Shown here piece by piece: positions 36,997 through 44,629 of a stretch of 64,000 nucleotides of DNA (position 1 is the stretch's first letter; every line of letters begins with the position of its first letter). The translations under genes and the position numbers were made by a program. The DNA is from Flavobacterium sp. Lineage in GTDB: Bacteria; Bacteroidota; Bacteroidia; Flavobacteriales; Flavobacteriaceae. The stretch is from positions 1-64,000 of the forward strand of contig NZ_SEBR01000019.1 of NCBI RefSeq assembly GCF_004295795.1, given 5' to 3'. The notes under the pieces were generated by a model, which saw nothing but the letters and a program-made list of their open reading frames with translations, was not told the DNA's origin and ran no database searches.

Positions 36997-37180
36997 TATA
37001 AAAACCAATTGAGATAGTAAGGTGGTTCTTTATCAAAAGTGCAGAAGAGCATAATCGCAAATTGAGCAAAGCGACAAGTCCAAAGATTTACAGCGAAATT
37101 GTCCCATAGCGAAAAAGAAAAGATCACAACAAGCAAGTTATGAGGGTAATTGCGTCTAGAAATAGCATTCAGCAGGAAAC

Positions 37181-37912
37181 CTAAACAGTAACACTAAGTC
37201 CGAAACAAGCTTTGGAATCCTTCAAAATCCCAAAGTCGACCGAATCCGCATCCGAAAAAATCTCCACATCATCACCCAAAACCAACTCCTTCATAAAGTT
37301 CATGTCAATTGCCTTGACCTTGTTTTTCAAAAGAAGTCCGGCGTCGAAGTAATCGAGACACCATTCGAGATATTTCACGTTATTGGCGTGATTGACGATA
37401 TCGAGATCAGAAAGCAAAACTTTGTGATCGGCAAGTTTTGACGTCAAATTGCCCAGATCGACTTTCGAGGTGCGGTCTTCGGTAGAAAAGCTGTCCGGAA
37501 ATTTCTCAAAATGCTCGTGTTCCAAAGCCAAAGCCTCAGGACGACGCGAGCGCGTATTGAAAACTGCCCAAAAAGTCTCGCAACCTATGATTTTTTTCTC
37601 GCCCAGGTAAAGCTCCAAAGCACGAACCGAGCGCGAATTCTCCAAACTTACGATCCAGGTCTTGACTGTTACAAGGTCTTTCCACTTTGGCAACTCCAGA
37701 ATCTCGACACGCATCCGGCTCAAAACCCAAGCTTGGTCGTGCGCTTGCATGTCGCTGAACGAAATCCCGCCAATTTCGGCATGTTCGCCAGCGGTAAGTT
37801 GCAAGATGTTACACAAATCAGTAATTCGCAAATAGCCGTTGGGAAGGCATTGCGTGAAATCGATTTTCCAGTCGCAGGAAAAAACAGACGTGAAATTTTG
37901 GGCTATCGGCAT
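37181..37912 (-). CDS. Acyl-ACP thioesterase (double hotdog)
   Basis: A 243-residue protein of the FatA/FatB-like bacterial thioesterase family, releasing fatty acids from acyl carrier protein. Two hotdog halves: the first with ITDLCNILQLTAGEHAEIGG and WVLSRMRVEI; the second with LSDLDIVNHANNVKYLEW (about 168-185), holding the Asp, Asn and His expected for catalysis. Its ATG shares one base with the stop of the upstream barrel-like gene, suggesting coupled translation at the end of the run 42342 to 37181. Confidence 0.9.
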   Translation of the reverse strand: MPIAQNFTSVFSCDWKIDFTQCLPNGYLRITDLCNILQLTAGEHAEIGGISFSDMQAHDQAWVLSRMRVEILELPKWKDLVTVKTWIVSLENSRSVRALELYLGEKKIIGCETFWAVFNTRSRRPEALALEHEHFEKFPDSFSTEDRTSKVDLGNLTSKLADHKVLLSDLDIVNHANNVKYLEWCLDYFDAGLLLKNKVKAIDMNFMKELVLGDDVEIFSDADSVDFGILKDSKACFGLSVTV

Positions 37913-38547
37913 TATCTTATGACTATTCCCAAACCGAGCTGCACCGAATTCGCTTTCGAATAATACTCGCGAAATTCACCGGCCGTGTCCACATCGATGT
38001 TCGATCGGACGTAATGGGCTGTCAAAAATAAGGATAAATGATTTAGTACCGCCCAATCTGCGGTCAATCCTGAGCGGAAATCGACAGCTTCCTGGCTTCC
38101 GAAACGGCCACTTCCGGTTTTGAGATAGAAATTCGAAAACCCAATTCCGACACTCGGTTTCACACAGAATTTCGCTTCTGAACCCAAACCATAAGAAACC
38201 TCGGTAAAAAAAGATTGGTAGGTGGATATATCTACAGGTTCGGCAACTCTCGAATGATCTACAACCTTGTAAAGTGTGCGCTCAAATCCCAGATTCAACC
38301 GGAAATTCTTGTAGCGCAACGGGCTGAGATTGATTCCGTATCCGAAAGAGACATCATAGGCTTTTGCAAATTGCTGGTCTCCGAAGTGAATCGGATACAA
38401 ATAATAGAAACGGCCTTGCGGAATCCCTGAGAAAGTACGGGTCGTGCGCATGTCTTCCTTGGGTTTTCCCCATTCCGACTCGTTTTCCTGAGCGTTTGTC
38501 GCAAAAAAGCAGCTTAGAAACAACAAGCAAATCATTCCGTTTTTCAT
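37912..38547 (-). CDS. Outer-membrane beta-barrel-like protein, cassette copy 2
   Basis: A 211-residue exported protein (signal peptide about 1-19, FFATNAQ) rich in alternating polar/hydrophobic strands, ending in VQLGLGIVIR as small barrels do. It is paralogous to 39237-39920: both have RFYYLYP/RFFYLYP followed by a HFG/AFG turn, a GFERT/GLERT strand with IYQV or LYKV, and a YYSKANSVQL/FYSEAEILQV end. It follows its lipoprotein partner by 1 nt. I do not recognise a named family. Confidence 0.72.
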   Translation of the reverse strand: MKNGMICLLFLSCFFATNAQENESEWGKPKEDMRTTRTFSGIPQGRFYYLYPIHFGDQQFAKAYDVSFGYGINLSPLRYKNFRLNLGFERTLYKVVDHSRVAEPVDISTYQSFFTEVSYGLGSEAKFCVKPSVGIGFSNFYLKTGSGRFGSQEAVDFRSGLTADWAVLNHLSLFLTAHYVRSNIDVDTAGEFREYYSKANSVQLGLGIVIR

Positions 38548-38548
38548 A

Positions 38549-39178
38549 TCAGTATTCTAAAGTGAAGGAAACATTTTGGGAATCGATCTCAATTTCAGCA
38601 ATGTGTTCAGTCGTTTGACCCGAAGGTTGACGCGTCACATAATGCAATAGCAAGGTTTGGTTCGGATACATGCGCGCTTGCGAAACAGGCTGCTGATTGA
38701 TCGACAGATCGACGTTGCCGGAGCCGATTTCGCCTTCCAGATATGCACTAACCAATTCCTCGAAACCCGTTTGAACGTAATCGATCTCAAGGTTCAGCGT
38801 TTCTCCTTCGCGATCCAGATGCGTGTCGAGGACCAATGTGTAGTTCGCACTGAAATTCGCATCTGAAATATTGTAAAAGTTCGCTTCCTCGAACTCGGCC
38901 AAAGGACTTTTGAACCGCAAGCGATAAGTCGCATCGTTTTGGGCCATCGGAAAGACCAACGTCAAATTGCCGTTCGCATCGGTTTTTCCCGAAGAAAGCA
39001 AATCCGAGGCATCGTCGTCCGAAACCGTCAATCCGGCTTTCACTCCGGCCAAAGGATTCCCGTCGCGGTCGGTGAGGTGCGTGCGGATGACGTAACGCGT
39101 TTCTGGGTCGTAACTGACGTCGCAAGCCGAAAATGCAGTCGTGCAAGCCAACGCCAAAAGCATAATTTTTGTTTTCAT
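38549..39178 (-). CDS. Lipoprotein, cassette copy 2
   Basis: A 209-residue lipoprotein (Cys19 in AFSAC). Residues about 30-90 look like a carboxypeptidase-regulatory/Ig-like domain (LTDRDGNPLAGVKAGLTVSD, then GKTDANGNLTLVFP). The C-terminus NQTLLLHYVTRQ...VSFTLEY closely matches the end of 39924-40580, which defines the pair as paralogs. Gene order lipoprotein then barrel is repeated in both cassettes. Likely outer-membrane anchored; function unknown. Confidence 0.75.
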   Translation of the reverse strand: MKTKIMLLALACTTAFSACDVSYDPETRYVIRTHLTDRDGNPLAGVKAGLTVSDDDASDLLSSGKTDANGNLTLVFPMAQNDATYRLRFKSPLAEFEEANFYNISDANFSANYTLVLDTHLDREGETLNLEIDYVQTGFEELVSAYLEGEIGSGNVDLSINQQPVSQARMYPNQTLLLHYVTRQPSGQTTEHIAEIEIDSQNVSFTLEY

Positions 39179-39236
39179 GATCCGGTGTAGCGTATGGGTT
39201 CACTTTCTGAAAGATATTCTTTCCTTGGCAATTTTC

Positions 39237-39920
39237 TCATGGGTTGATCTTGTTTTTGCGTTCGAGTTTCAATTCGCGTCTTACGGCATTTCGGCGTTTT
39301 TTTCCGGCGACGATCTCGGTAAAATGCAACGTCACGCCAACTCGCACCTGAAGGATTTCCGCTTCGGAATAAAAATCGCTTAACTCCGGAATGCTCGCTA
39401 CGCCATATCGATTGTGCGCGAAAACCAGTCCGGCGTTTATGGAAATCGATCTGTACCGACGGTAATCGGCCATAAGCCCAACTCTTAACGTGTAACCATT
39501 GGCAGAGCGCCCGTCCTGGATCGCTCCGAAATAGTGCATCGAATAACCGCCCGCGATTTCCGGAACAAGACTGATTTTGTGTAAAATAGGAAATGCGTAC
39601 GAAGCGAAAAGATAAGCGTCGGCATTTCCCGTATTTCCGAAACTTCCCACATACTGCTTGTCGGTTACCTGGTAAATCGTACGCTCAAGTCCGAATCCGG
39701 TTTGGAAAGCGCCTTTGGTAACCACGGTATAATTCACGACGAGTCCGCCAAAACCGGTCTGGGTTTCCGAGTGGGCGTTGTGTCCGAAAGCGATCGGATA
39801 CAGATAGAAAAATCTCACGCGCGCATTCCAATCCAAGCCATTTCTGGGATTTGAGTCCATGTTTTCCGATTGCGCAAAAGCCGTAAATCCGATCAACAAA
39901 AAGAGTAGCTTTTTTCCCAT
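39237..39920 (-). CDS. Outer-membrane beta-barrel-like protein, cassette copy 1
   Basis: A 227-residue exported protein with a signal peptide (about 1-16, ending TAFAQ) and amphipathic beta strands throughout. The barrel-like part ends near LQVRVGVTLHF; an unusual basic tail of about 25 residues follows, rich in Lys and Arg, which copy 2 lacks. It starts 3 nt after the lipoprotein stop. Homology to copy 2 is clear in the YLYP and LERTIYQV segments. No named family recognised. Confidence 0.72.
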   Translation of the reverse strand: MGKKLLFLLIGFTAFAQSENMDSNPRNGLDWNARVRFFYLYPIAFGHNAHSETQTGFGGLVVNYTVVTKGAFQTGFGLERTIYQVTDKQYVGSFGNTGNADAYLFASYAFPILHKISLVPEIAGGYSMHYFGAIQDGRSANGYTLRVGLMADYRRYRSISINAGLVFAHNRYGVASIPELSDFYSEAEILQVRVGVTLHFTEIVAGKKRRNAVRRELKLERKNKINP

Positions 39921-39923
39921 TCG

Positions 39924-40580
39924 TCAGATCGTTATCTTAAAACTCACGGGTTCGGTACCGATTTCGATCGACTCGGAATGATCGGTCTCAATTTCCGAAC
40001 CGTTTTGTCGGACGGAATAGTGCAGCATCACCGTCTGGTTCTTCCTCACGCGATAGTCGGGTCGGCGTTCCAAGTCGAAATCGTCGTTGTAATTGCTCAC
40101 TCCCGAAAGTGCGCCGACGAGTTTGGCAGAGGTGATTTCAGCATCTGAGTTGTTCAGGATCAGAAAAGTCAAATCTGTCAGTTCAGCTGTTTTGAAAACC
40201 GTGACTTGCGTGATGGGAAACCGGAAACCTACACATTGTTCATTACGCACTCCGATGATTTTCGTCATTTCGTATTCGGCGATAGCCTGTCCGCCAACTT
40301 TTGTGCTGTCGGTAACCTGAACATTGATCCTTTCTGAGGTCGGTTTCGGAAAAACCATAAAAGAGTCGCCATTCGCATTCGATTTGATTTCGTTGAGACG
40401 CGAATCGTATTCCGAAGCTGTAATTTCGCTGGCCGATCGAATGGCAACGACAGCGCCTTCCACTGGATTGCCTTGGCTGTCTATTACTTTAATTCCGCAC
40501 GCGATCCTCTCACTTGCATCGACGGAATCGCCACAAGAAAGGACTAACAAGGCAAGTACGATCGCGCAAAAAACTTTCAT
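39924..40580 (-). CDS. Lipoprotein, cassette copy 1
   Basis: A 218-residue lipoprotein (Cys16 in LLVLSC). Residues about 27-85 resemble an Ig-like regulatory domain (VIDSQGNPVEGAVVAIRSAS, NANGDSFMVFP). The tail NQTVMLHYSVRQ...VSFKITI matches cassette copy 2. The ATG at 40580 was selected for the signal peptide. It follows miaA by 47 nt on the same strand. Role unknown; partnership with the downstream barrel-like protein is inferred from the repeated gene order. Confidence 0.75.
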   Translation of the reverse strand: MKVFCAIVLALLVLSCGDSVDASERIACGIKVIDSQGNPVEGAVVAIRSASEITASEYDSRLNEIKSNANGDSFMVFPKPTSERINVQVTDSTKVGGQAIAEYEMTKIIGVRNEQCVGFRFPITQVTVFKTAELTDLTFLILNNSDAEITSAKLVGALSGVSNYNDDFDLERRPDYRVRKNQTVMLHYSVRQNGSEIETDHSESIEIGTEPVSFKITI

Positions 40581-40627
40581 CGGGGTGTTTCCCGGAAAGA
40601 TACCGATTCCCGAAAACGGTTGCGTCA

Positions 40628-41524
40628 CTAAATCGAATTTCTCACGAACTTTACGATTTCTTCATCCTGACCGATGTTAAACCAAGTTGCTTGTTCGTTG
40701 CGTTTGAACCATGTGAGCTGGCGTTTGGCGAACCTTCGCGTGTTTTTCTTGATTTCCTCGACAGCGGTTTCGAGCGGGATATTTCCGTCGAAATAATCGA
40801 AAAGTTCGCGATAACCCACGGTTTGCAATGCATTCAAGTCGCGATTCGGGTACACATTTCTCGCTTCCTCGACCAAACCTTGGTCGATCATAACGTCGAC
40901 ACGCTTGTTGATTCGGTCGTAAATCGTTTCACGCGGTGCGTCAAGTCCGATTACGATAGGAGTGAAGTTTCGGGTATTGGTTTTTTGCTTTCGGAAGGAC
41001 GAATACGGTTTTCCGGTTCCGATGCAGATTTCCAGCGCGCGCATCAATCGCTGCGGATTTTGGGTGTCGACTTCGGAAAAATAAACGGGATCGCGTTTTT
41101 TCACTTCAAGCTGAAGATAGCCGATGCCTTGTTTTTCGTATTCGGATGTGATTTGTTCCCGAACCGATGCCTCAATCTCCGGAAATTCATCAAAGCCTTT
41201 CAGGACAGCATCGACATACAATCCTGATCCGCCAACCAATACCGCAAAATCGCGCTTTTCGAACAATTCGTCCAATTTGGCCAGAGCTTCCTTTTCAAAA
41301 TCCCCGACGGTGTAAGAATCAAAAATCGATTTGTTGTGGATGAAATGATGCTTCGCCGCCGACAATTCTCCGGCATCGGGAACCGCCGTTCCAATGGTCA
41401 TTTCCCTAAAAAACTGACGCGAGTCGCACGAAATGATCTCACAGTCGAACGCATGGGCAAGTTTGATGCTCAAAGCCGTTTTTCCGATGGCCGTCGGGCC
41501 GATTATGGTAATGAGGTAGTTCAT
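40628..41524 (-). CDS. miaA: tRNA dimethylallyltransferase
   Basis: A 298-residue enzyme that adds the dimethylallyl group to A37 of UNN-decoding tRNAs. P-loop GPTAIGKT (9-16), the SCDSRQFFREM (about 34-44, substrate contact), GGSGLYVDAVLKG and the C-terminal RRFAKRQLTWFKR segment are all present. It overlaps the stop of the ion-channel gene by 4 nt and precedes the lipoprotein/barrel cassettes. Confidence 0.96.
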   Translation of the reverse strand: MNYLITIIGPTAIGKTALSIKLAHAFDCEIISCDSRQFFREMTIGTAVPDAGELSAAKHHFIHNKSIFDSYTVGDFEKEALAKLDELFEKRDFAVLVGGSGLYVDAVLKGFDEFPEIEASVREQITSEYEKQGIGYLQLEVKKRDPVYFSEVDTQNPQRLMRALEICIGTGKPYSSFRKQKTNTRNFTPIVIGLDAPRETIYDRINKRVDVMIDQGLVEEARNVYPNRDLNALQTVGYRELFDYFDGNIPLETAVEEIKKNTRRFAKRQLTWFKRNEQATWFNIGQDEEIVKFVRNSI

Positions 41525-42342
41525 CCGTTAAGCGTATGGCCGCAGTTGTAGCAGAATTTGGCGTCGTCCCGATGATGATCGGCGTTGCAGTTCCGGCATT
41601 TTTGCGTATTCATCTGCACGTCTTGCGATTTCATCAATTGCGCTCCCACCAACCCTGTCGGAACGGCGATGATTCCGTAACCGAGAATCATGATGATCAC
41701 CGATATGAATTGCCCAAGCCCCGTAGAAGGCGTAATATCCCCAAATCCGACCGTCGTCAAAGTCACGACCGTCCAATAAACGCTCATCGGAATGCTCGTA
41801 AACCCATGTTCCGGACCTTCGACGATGTACATTACTGTTCCAAGAATTACGCAAAGCACGATAACGGTAAACAGGAAAACGAAAATCTTCTCGCGACTTT
41901 TCTTGAGCGCTTCCTTGAGATGGTTTGCGGCGCCAACGAAGTGTACCAGTTTCAAAATCCGGAAGACACGCAAAAGTCTGATCGCACGCAATGCGATCAG
42001 GAAATGCCAGCCCGGAACGAACAAATCGACATAGGAAGGCAAAAGCGCCAGCAAGTCGATAATCCCGTAAAGACTTGTGGCGTAGGCGATTGGCTTCTTT
42101 ACCGAAAACAATCGTCCGATGTATTCCAATGTAAAAAACGCCGTGATTATCCATTCGGCAATCGCGAGTTCTTCTCCGTAAATGATTTTGATCGAAGCGA
42201 TACTTTCGAGCATTACCGCAGCAATACTGAGTAGGATCAATCCCAAAAGCACCAAATCGAAGACTTTGCCGAGTGGCGTGTCGGCCTCGTAAATGACCGT
42301 GTGCAGTTTATGCCTGAATCTGTTGTCGGCGCTTTCGTTCAT
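41521..42342 (-). CDS. Voltage-gated-type potassium channel with C-terminal zinc ribbon
   Basis: A 273-residue ion transporter with six transmembrane segments. S4 carries spaced arginines (RAIRLLRVFRILK, 119-131) and the pore filter is TTVGFGD (196-202), typical of K+ selectivity. After S6 a short cytosolic tail ends in a zinc-ribbon-like pair, CxxC at 249-252 and CxxC at 264-267. The filter makes K+ conduction likely; zinc binding is inferred. First gene of the run ending with the thioesterase. Confidence 0.9.
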   Translation of the reverse strand: MNESADNRFRHKLHTVIYEADTPLGKVFDLVLLGLILLSIAAVMLESIASIKIIYGEELAIAEWIITAFFTLEYIGRLFSVKKPIAYATSLYGIIDLLALLPSYVDLFVPGWHFLIALRAIRLLRVFRILKLVHFVGAANHLKEALKKSREKIFVFLFTVIVLCVILGTVMYIVEGPEHGFTSIPMSVYWTVVTLTTVGFGDITPSTGLGQFISVIIMILGYGIIAVPTGLVGAQLMKSQDVQMNTQKCRNCNADHHRDDAKFCYNCGHTLNG

Positions 42343-42362
42343 ACTTAAAGATAGGGAATCGC

Positions 42363-43724
42363 CTAGAAGTGTACAATCTTGGTGTTGGGATTCCGGCGCA
42401 GATGCATTCGGATGATTGCCGTCGTGTCGCGATTGTGTTGCATCGGAACCAAAATCTTGTGCAAAACCGCGCTATTTCTAACCTGATAGTTCAAATCGAA
42501 GAACGCGTAACCTTTGTAGATTCCGTCCTCGATCAAAACCGCGCTGCGTTCGCTCACGTTTCGGCCGCGGTCAAAAATGATCATGTTTTCGGAAGTGAAC
42601 GTATAATCTGCAAGGAAAACCTCGACGCGCGAATTGTATTCCTCAACGGAAACGTCACCGACACAAGCGCCGTCGCAAGTCTTGAGTTCGTGTGCCTTGC
42701 AGCCGTTTTTCGAATCGTCGATTCCGGTGAATTTCGGGCAAAGATCGTATTTCTGCGTGAGCCGATGCACAGTTGTCTTGGCTTCGACAATCGTGTTGAA
42801 AGCCGTGATTTCCTTGCGATTGGCATCGAATTTCTCGACGACAAGGCGCATATAGCCATTTTTGTCGGTTTCCTGATAAAGCGCCCATTGCAGATTGGTC
42901 TTGGTCTGCGAGCGGTTGTACTTGGGTTTGTTGACTTTCACCTCGGCACTTTCCTTCAAAAGCGCGATCAGTTCGCTTCCGGTTTCCTCGAAAGTCACGT
43001 CGAAAACCTCGAGCTGTATCTTTTTCGATTTGGCCGATGGATTCGTGAAATGTTGATTGACGCGCTTTTTGATGTTTCGGCTTTTGCCGATGTAAACGAT
43101 TTTGCCGTCTTCCTTATGAATGTAATAAATGCCGCAGCGCGAAGGCAATTTGTCAACGATATCGAGCAGTTTGGGCGCAAGACCTTTTTCGACTTCGGTT
43201 TTTATAAACGTGGAAATGATCGTCTTTTCGAGATCTTTGTCCAACAGCATTTTAAAGAGTTTCACTGTTGCCATCGCGTCTCCCGATGCCCTGTGTCTGT
43301 CGGCAACCGGAATTCCCAACGCTCTGGCGAGTTTTCCGAGACTATACGACGGCATATCGGGAATGAGACGTTGGGCCAGATCGACCGTGTCCAAAGTCTG
43401 GGCCTGGAAATCATAACCAAGCCGACGGAATTCCAGCCGAAGCACGCGATAGTCGAAAACCGTGTTGTGAGCCACGACGATGCAGCCTTCGGTAATTTCG
43501 ATAATGCGTTTGGCGACCTCAAAAAATTTGGGCGCCGATTGCAGCATGGCGTTGTTAATGCCAGTGAGTTTGACCACGAAAGGCTGGATCGGGATTTCGG
43601 GATTGACCAGCGAAATGAACTGGTCGACGATTTCGTGTCCGTCGTAACGGTAAATCGCGATTTCGGTAATGCCTTCTTCGTTGAATTGGCCGCCCGTGGT
43701 TTCTATGTCGAGGATTGCGTACAT
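42363..43724 (-). CDS. DEDDh exonuclease fused to a GIY-YIG (UvrC/Cho-like) nuclease
   Basis: A 453-residue fusion. Residues 1-165 are a DnaQ-type 3'-5' exonuclease with D6/E8 (LDIETTGG), D91 (HNTVFDYR) and H144/D149 (HRASGDA). Residues about 195-275 are a GIY-YIG domain (GIY 198-200, YIG 211-213, SRNIKKRVNQH), followed by a UvrC-like region with a Cys cluster (about 330-350). The architecture is known in other bacteria and points to DNA repair. It is preceded by a repeat-filled 158-bp spacer. Confidence 0.92.
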   Translation of the reverse strand: MYAILDIETTGGQFNEEGITEIAIYRYDGHEIVDQFISLVNPEIPIQPFVVKLTGINNAMLQSAPKFFEVAKRIIEITEGCIVVAHNTVFDYRVLRLEFRRLGYDFQAQTLDTVDLAQRLIPDMPSYSLGKLARALGIPVADRHRASGDAMATVKLFKMLLDKDLEKTIISTFIKTEVEKGLAPKLLDIVDKLPSRCGIYYIHKEDGKIVYIGKSRNIKKRVNQHFTNPSAKSKKIQLEVFDVTFEETGSELIALLKESAEVKVNKPKYNRSQTKTNLQWALYQETDKNGYMRLVVEKFDANRKEITAFNTIVEAKTTVHRLTQKYDLCPKFTGIDDSKNGCKAHELKTCDGACVGDVSVEEYNSRVEVFLADYTFTSENMIIFDRGRNVSERSAVLIEDGIYKGYAFFDLNYQVRNSAVLHKILVPMQHNRDTTAIIRMHLRRNPNTKIVHF

Positions 43725-43756
43725 TTTGGAAAAAAATTGCAGTTCAGAGCGGTTGC

Positions 43757-43862
43757 AGTTGCAGTGGCAGTAGCAGTGGCAGTTGCAGTAGCAGTGTTAC
43801 TAGTTACAGTAGTGCCAGTTACAGTTGCGGCTCGATCTGCCACTGCCACTGCCACTGCAACT
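43757..43862. repeat. 26-bp inverted repeat within CAGTGG/CAGTTG hexamer repeats
   Basis: Arms 43757-43782 and 43837-43862 are reverse complements with one mismatch, separated by 54 nt of related CAGTNG/CAGTTACAGT repeats. A similar hexamer run occurs at 61797-61829. The spacer lies between the YggS-type gene and the exonuclease gene, both on the minus strand. Confidence 0.85.
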
Positions 43863-43882
43863 AAATGACATCGCTTTCCGAA

Positions 43883-44545
43883 TCATCGGTTGCCAAATAT
43901 ACTGCTTCCAATCCGAACCATCGTACTTCCGCAAGAAATCGCGAGTTCGTAATCGCCGCTCATTCCCATTGACAGGATTTCAGGCTCGAAGTTATTTGTT
44001 TTTGGCAATTCGGATAGTTTGTCGAAAAGCGATTTCAAGGTAGTGAACTCCGATTTGATTTGTGTCTGATTTTCAGTAAAGCTTGCCATTCCCATCAAAC
44101 CTTTTACTTTAATGTTTTCAAGCTTGCTGAATTCATCTGATTCAAGGATTGCGAACAGCTCATTTTCGTCCAGTCCAAATTTGGTTTCTTCATCGGCAAT
44201 GAAAATCTGAAGCAGACAATCGATCGTTCTGTCATTCTTTTTGGCCTGTTTGTCGATTTCCTGAAGCAATTTCAAGCTGTCGACGCCGTGAACCAAACTA
44301 ACGAAAGGCGCCATGAATTTCACTTTGTTGGTCTGGACGTGCCCAATCATGTGCCAGTCGATATCCTTGGGCATTTCCTGCCACTTGTCGGTCATTTCCT
44401 GGATTTTGTTTTCCCCGAAGACGCGTTGTCCGGCGTTGTAAGCCTCAAGCAGATCAGGCACGGGTTTGGTTTTAGAAACCGCGACCAAAGTGACGTTTTC
44501 GGGCAGGGTAAGCTTTATGGCTTCCAGATTTTTGGCTATCGACAT
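43883..44545 (-). CDS. YggS/PLPBP-type pyridoxal-phosphate homeostasis protein
   Basis: A 220-residue single-domain PLP-binding protein of the YBL036c/YggS family, which buffers PLP and affects amino-acid pools. The PLP lysine is K25 in VAVSKTKP; other markers are FGENKIQEMTDKW, WHMIGHVQTNK and LSMGMSGDYELAI, followed by the phosphate-binding GSTMVRIG. The ATG at 44545 gives the usual start; an upstream in-frame start would add an unconserved 24 residues. Confidence 0.95.
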   Translation of the reverse strand: MSIAKNLEAIKLTLPENVTLVAVSKTKPVPDLLEAYNAGQRVFGENKIQEMTDKWQEMPKDIDWHMIGHVQTNKVKFMAPFVSLVHGVDSLKLLQEIDKQAKKNDRTIDCLLQIFIADEETKFGLDENELFAILESDEFSKLENIKVKGLMGMASFTENQTQIKSEFTTLKSLFDKLSELPKTNNFEPEILSMGMSGDYELAISCGSTMVRIGSSIFGNR

Positions 44546-44629
44546 ATTCTCGTTTTTTACAAAATTAATCCATACGATCACTTTCCGGTTGTCACAAAAA
44601 GTATATTTTTGGCTCAAACACCCACAAAC

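Larger units (their letters stand above)
36714..37180. other. Gene-free stretch between convergent operons
   Basis: 467 bp between the response regulator and the thioesterase gene, which converge. Contents: the regulator's terminator (36717-36748), a 47-nt double-hairpin repeat (36874-36920), and a stem AAGCCGA/TCGGCTT at about 36969-36996 that would terminate minus-strand transcription. The remaining 180 bp shows no open frame with coding character and no RNA gene I recognise. Confidence 0.65.

Noticed and set aside
42369..43868. A 499-codon open frame on the plus strand
   Set aside because: It lies exactly opposite the exonuclease/GIY-YIG gene, whose motifs are intact; its translation has no recognisable domain and runs into the hexamer repeats.
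44288..44629. A longer start for the T9SS propeller-like protein
   Set aside because: It overlaps the YggS-type gene on the other strand and would bury the signal peptide found at 44630.
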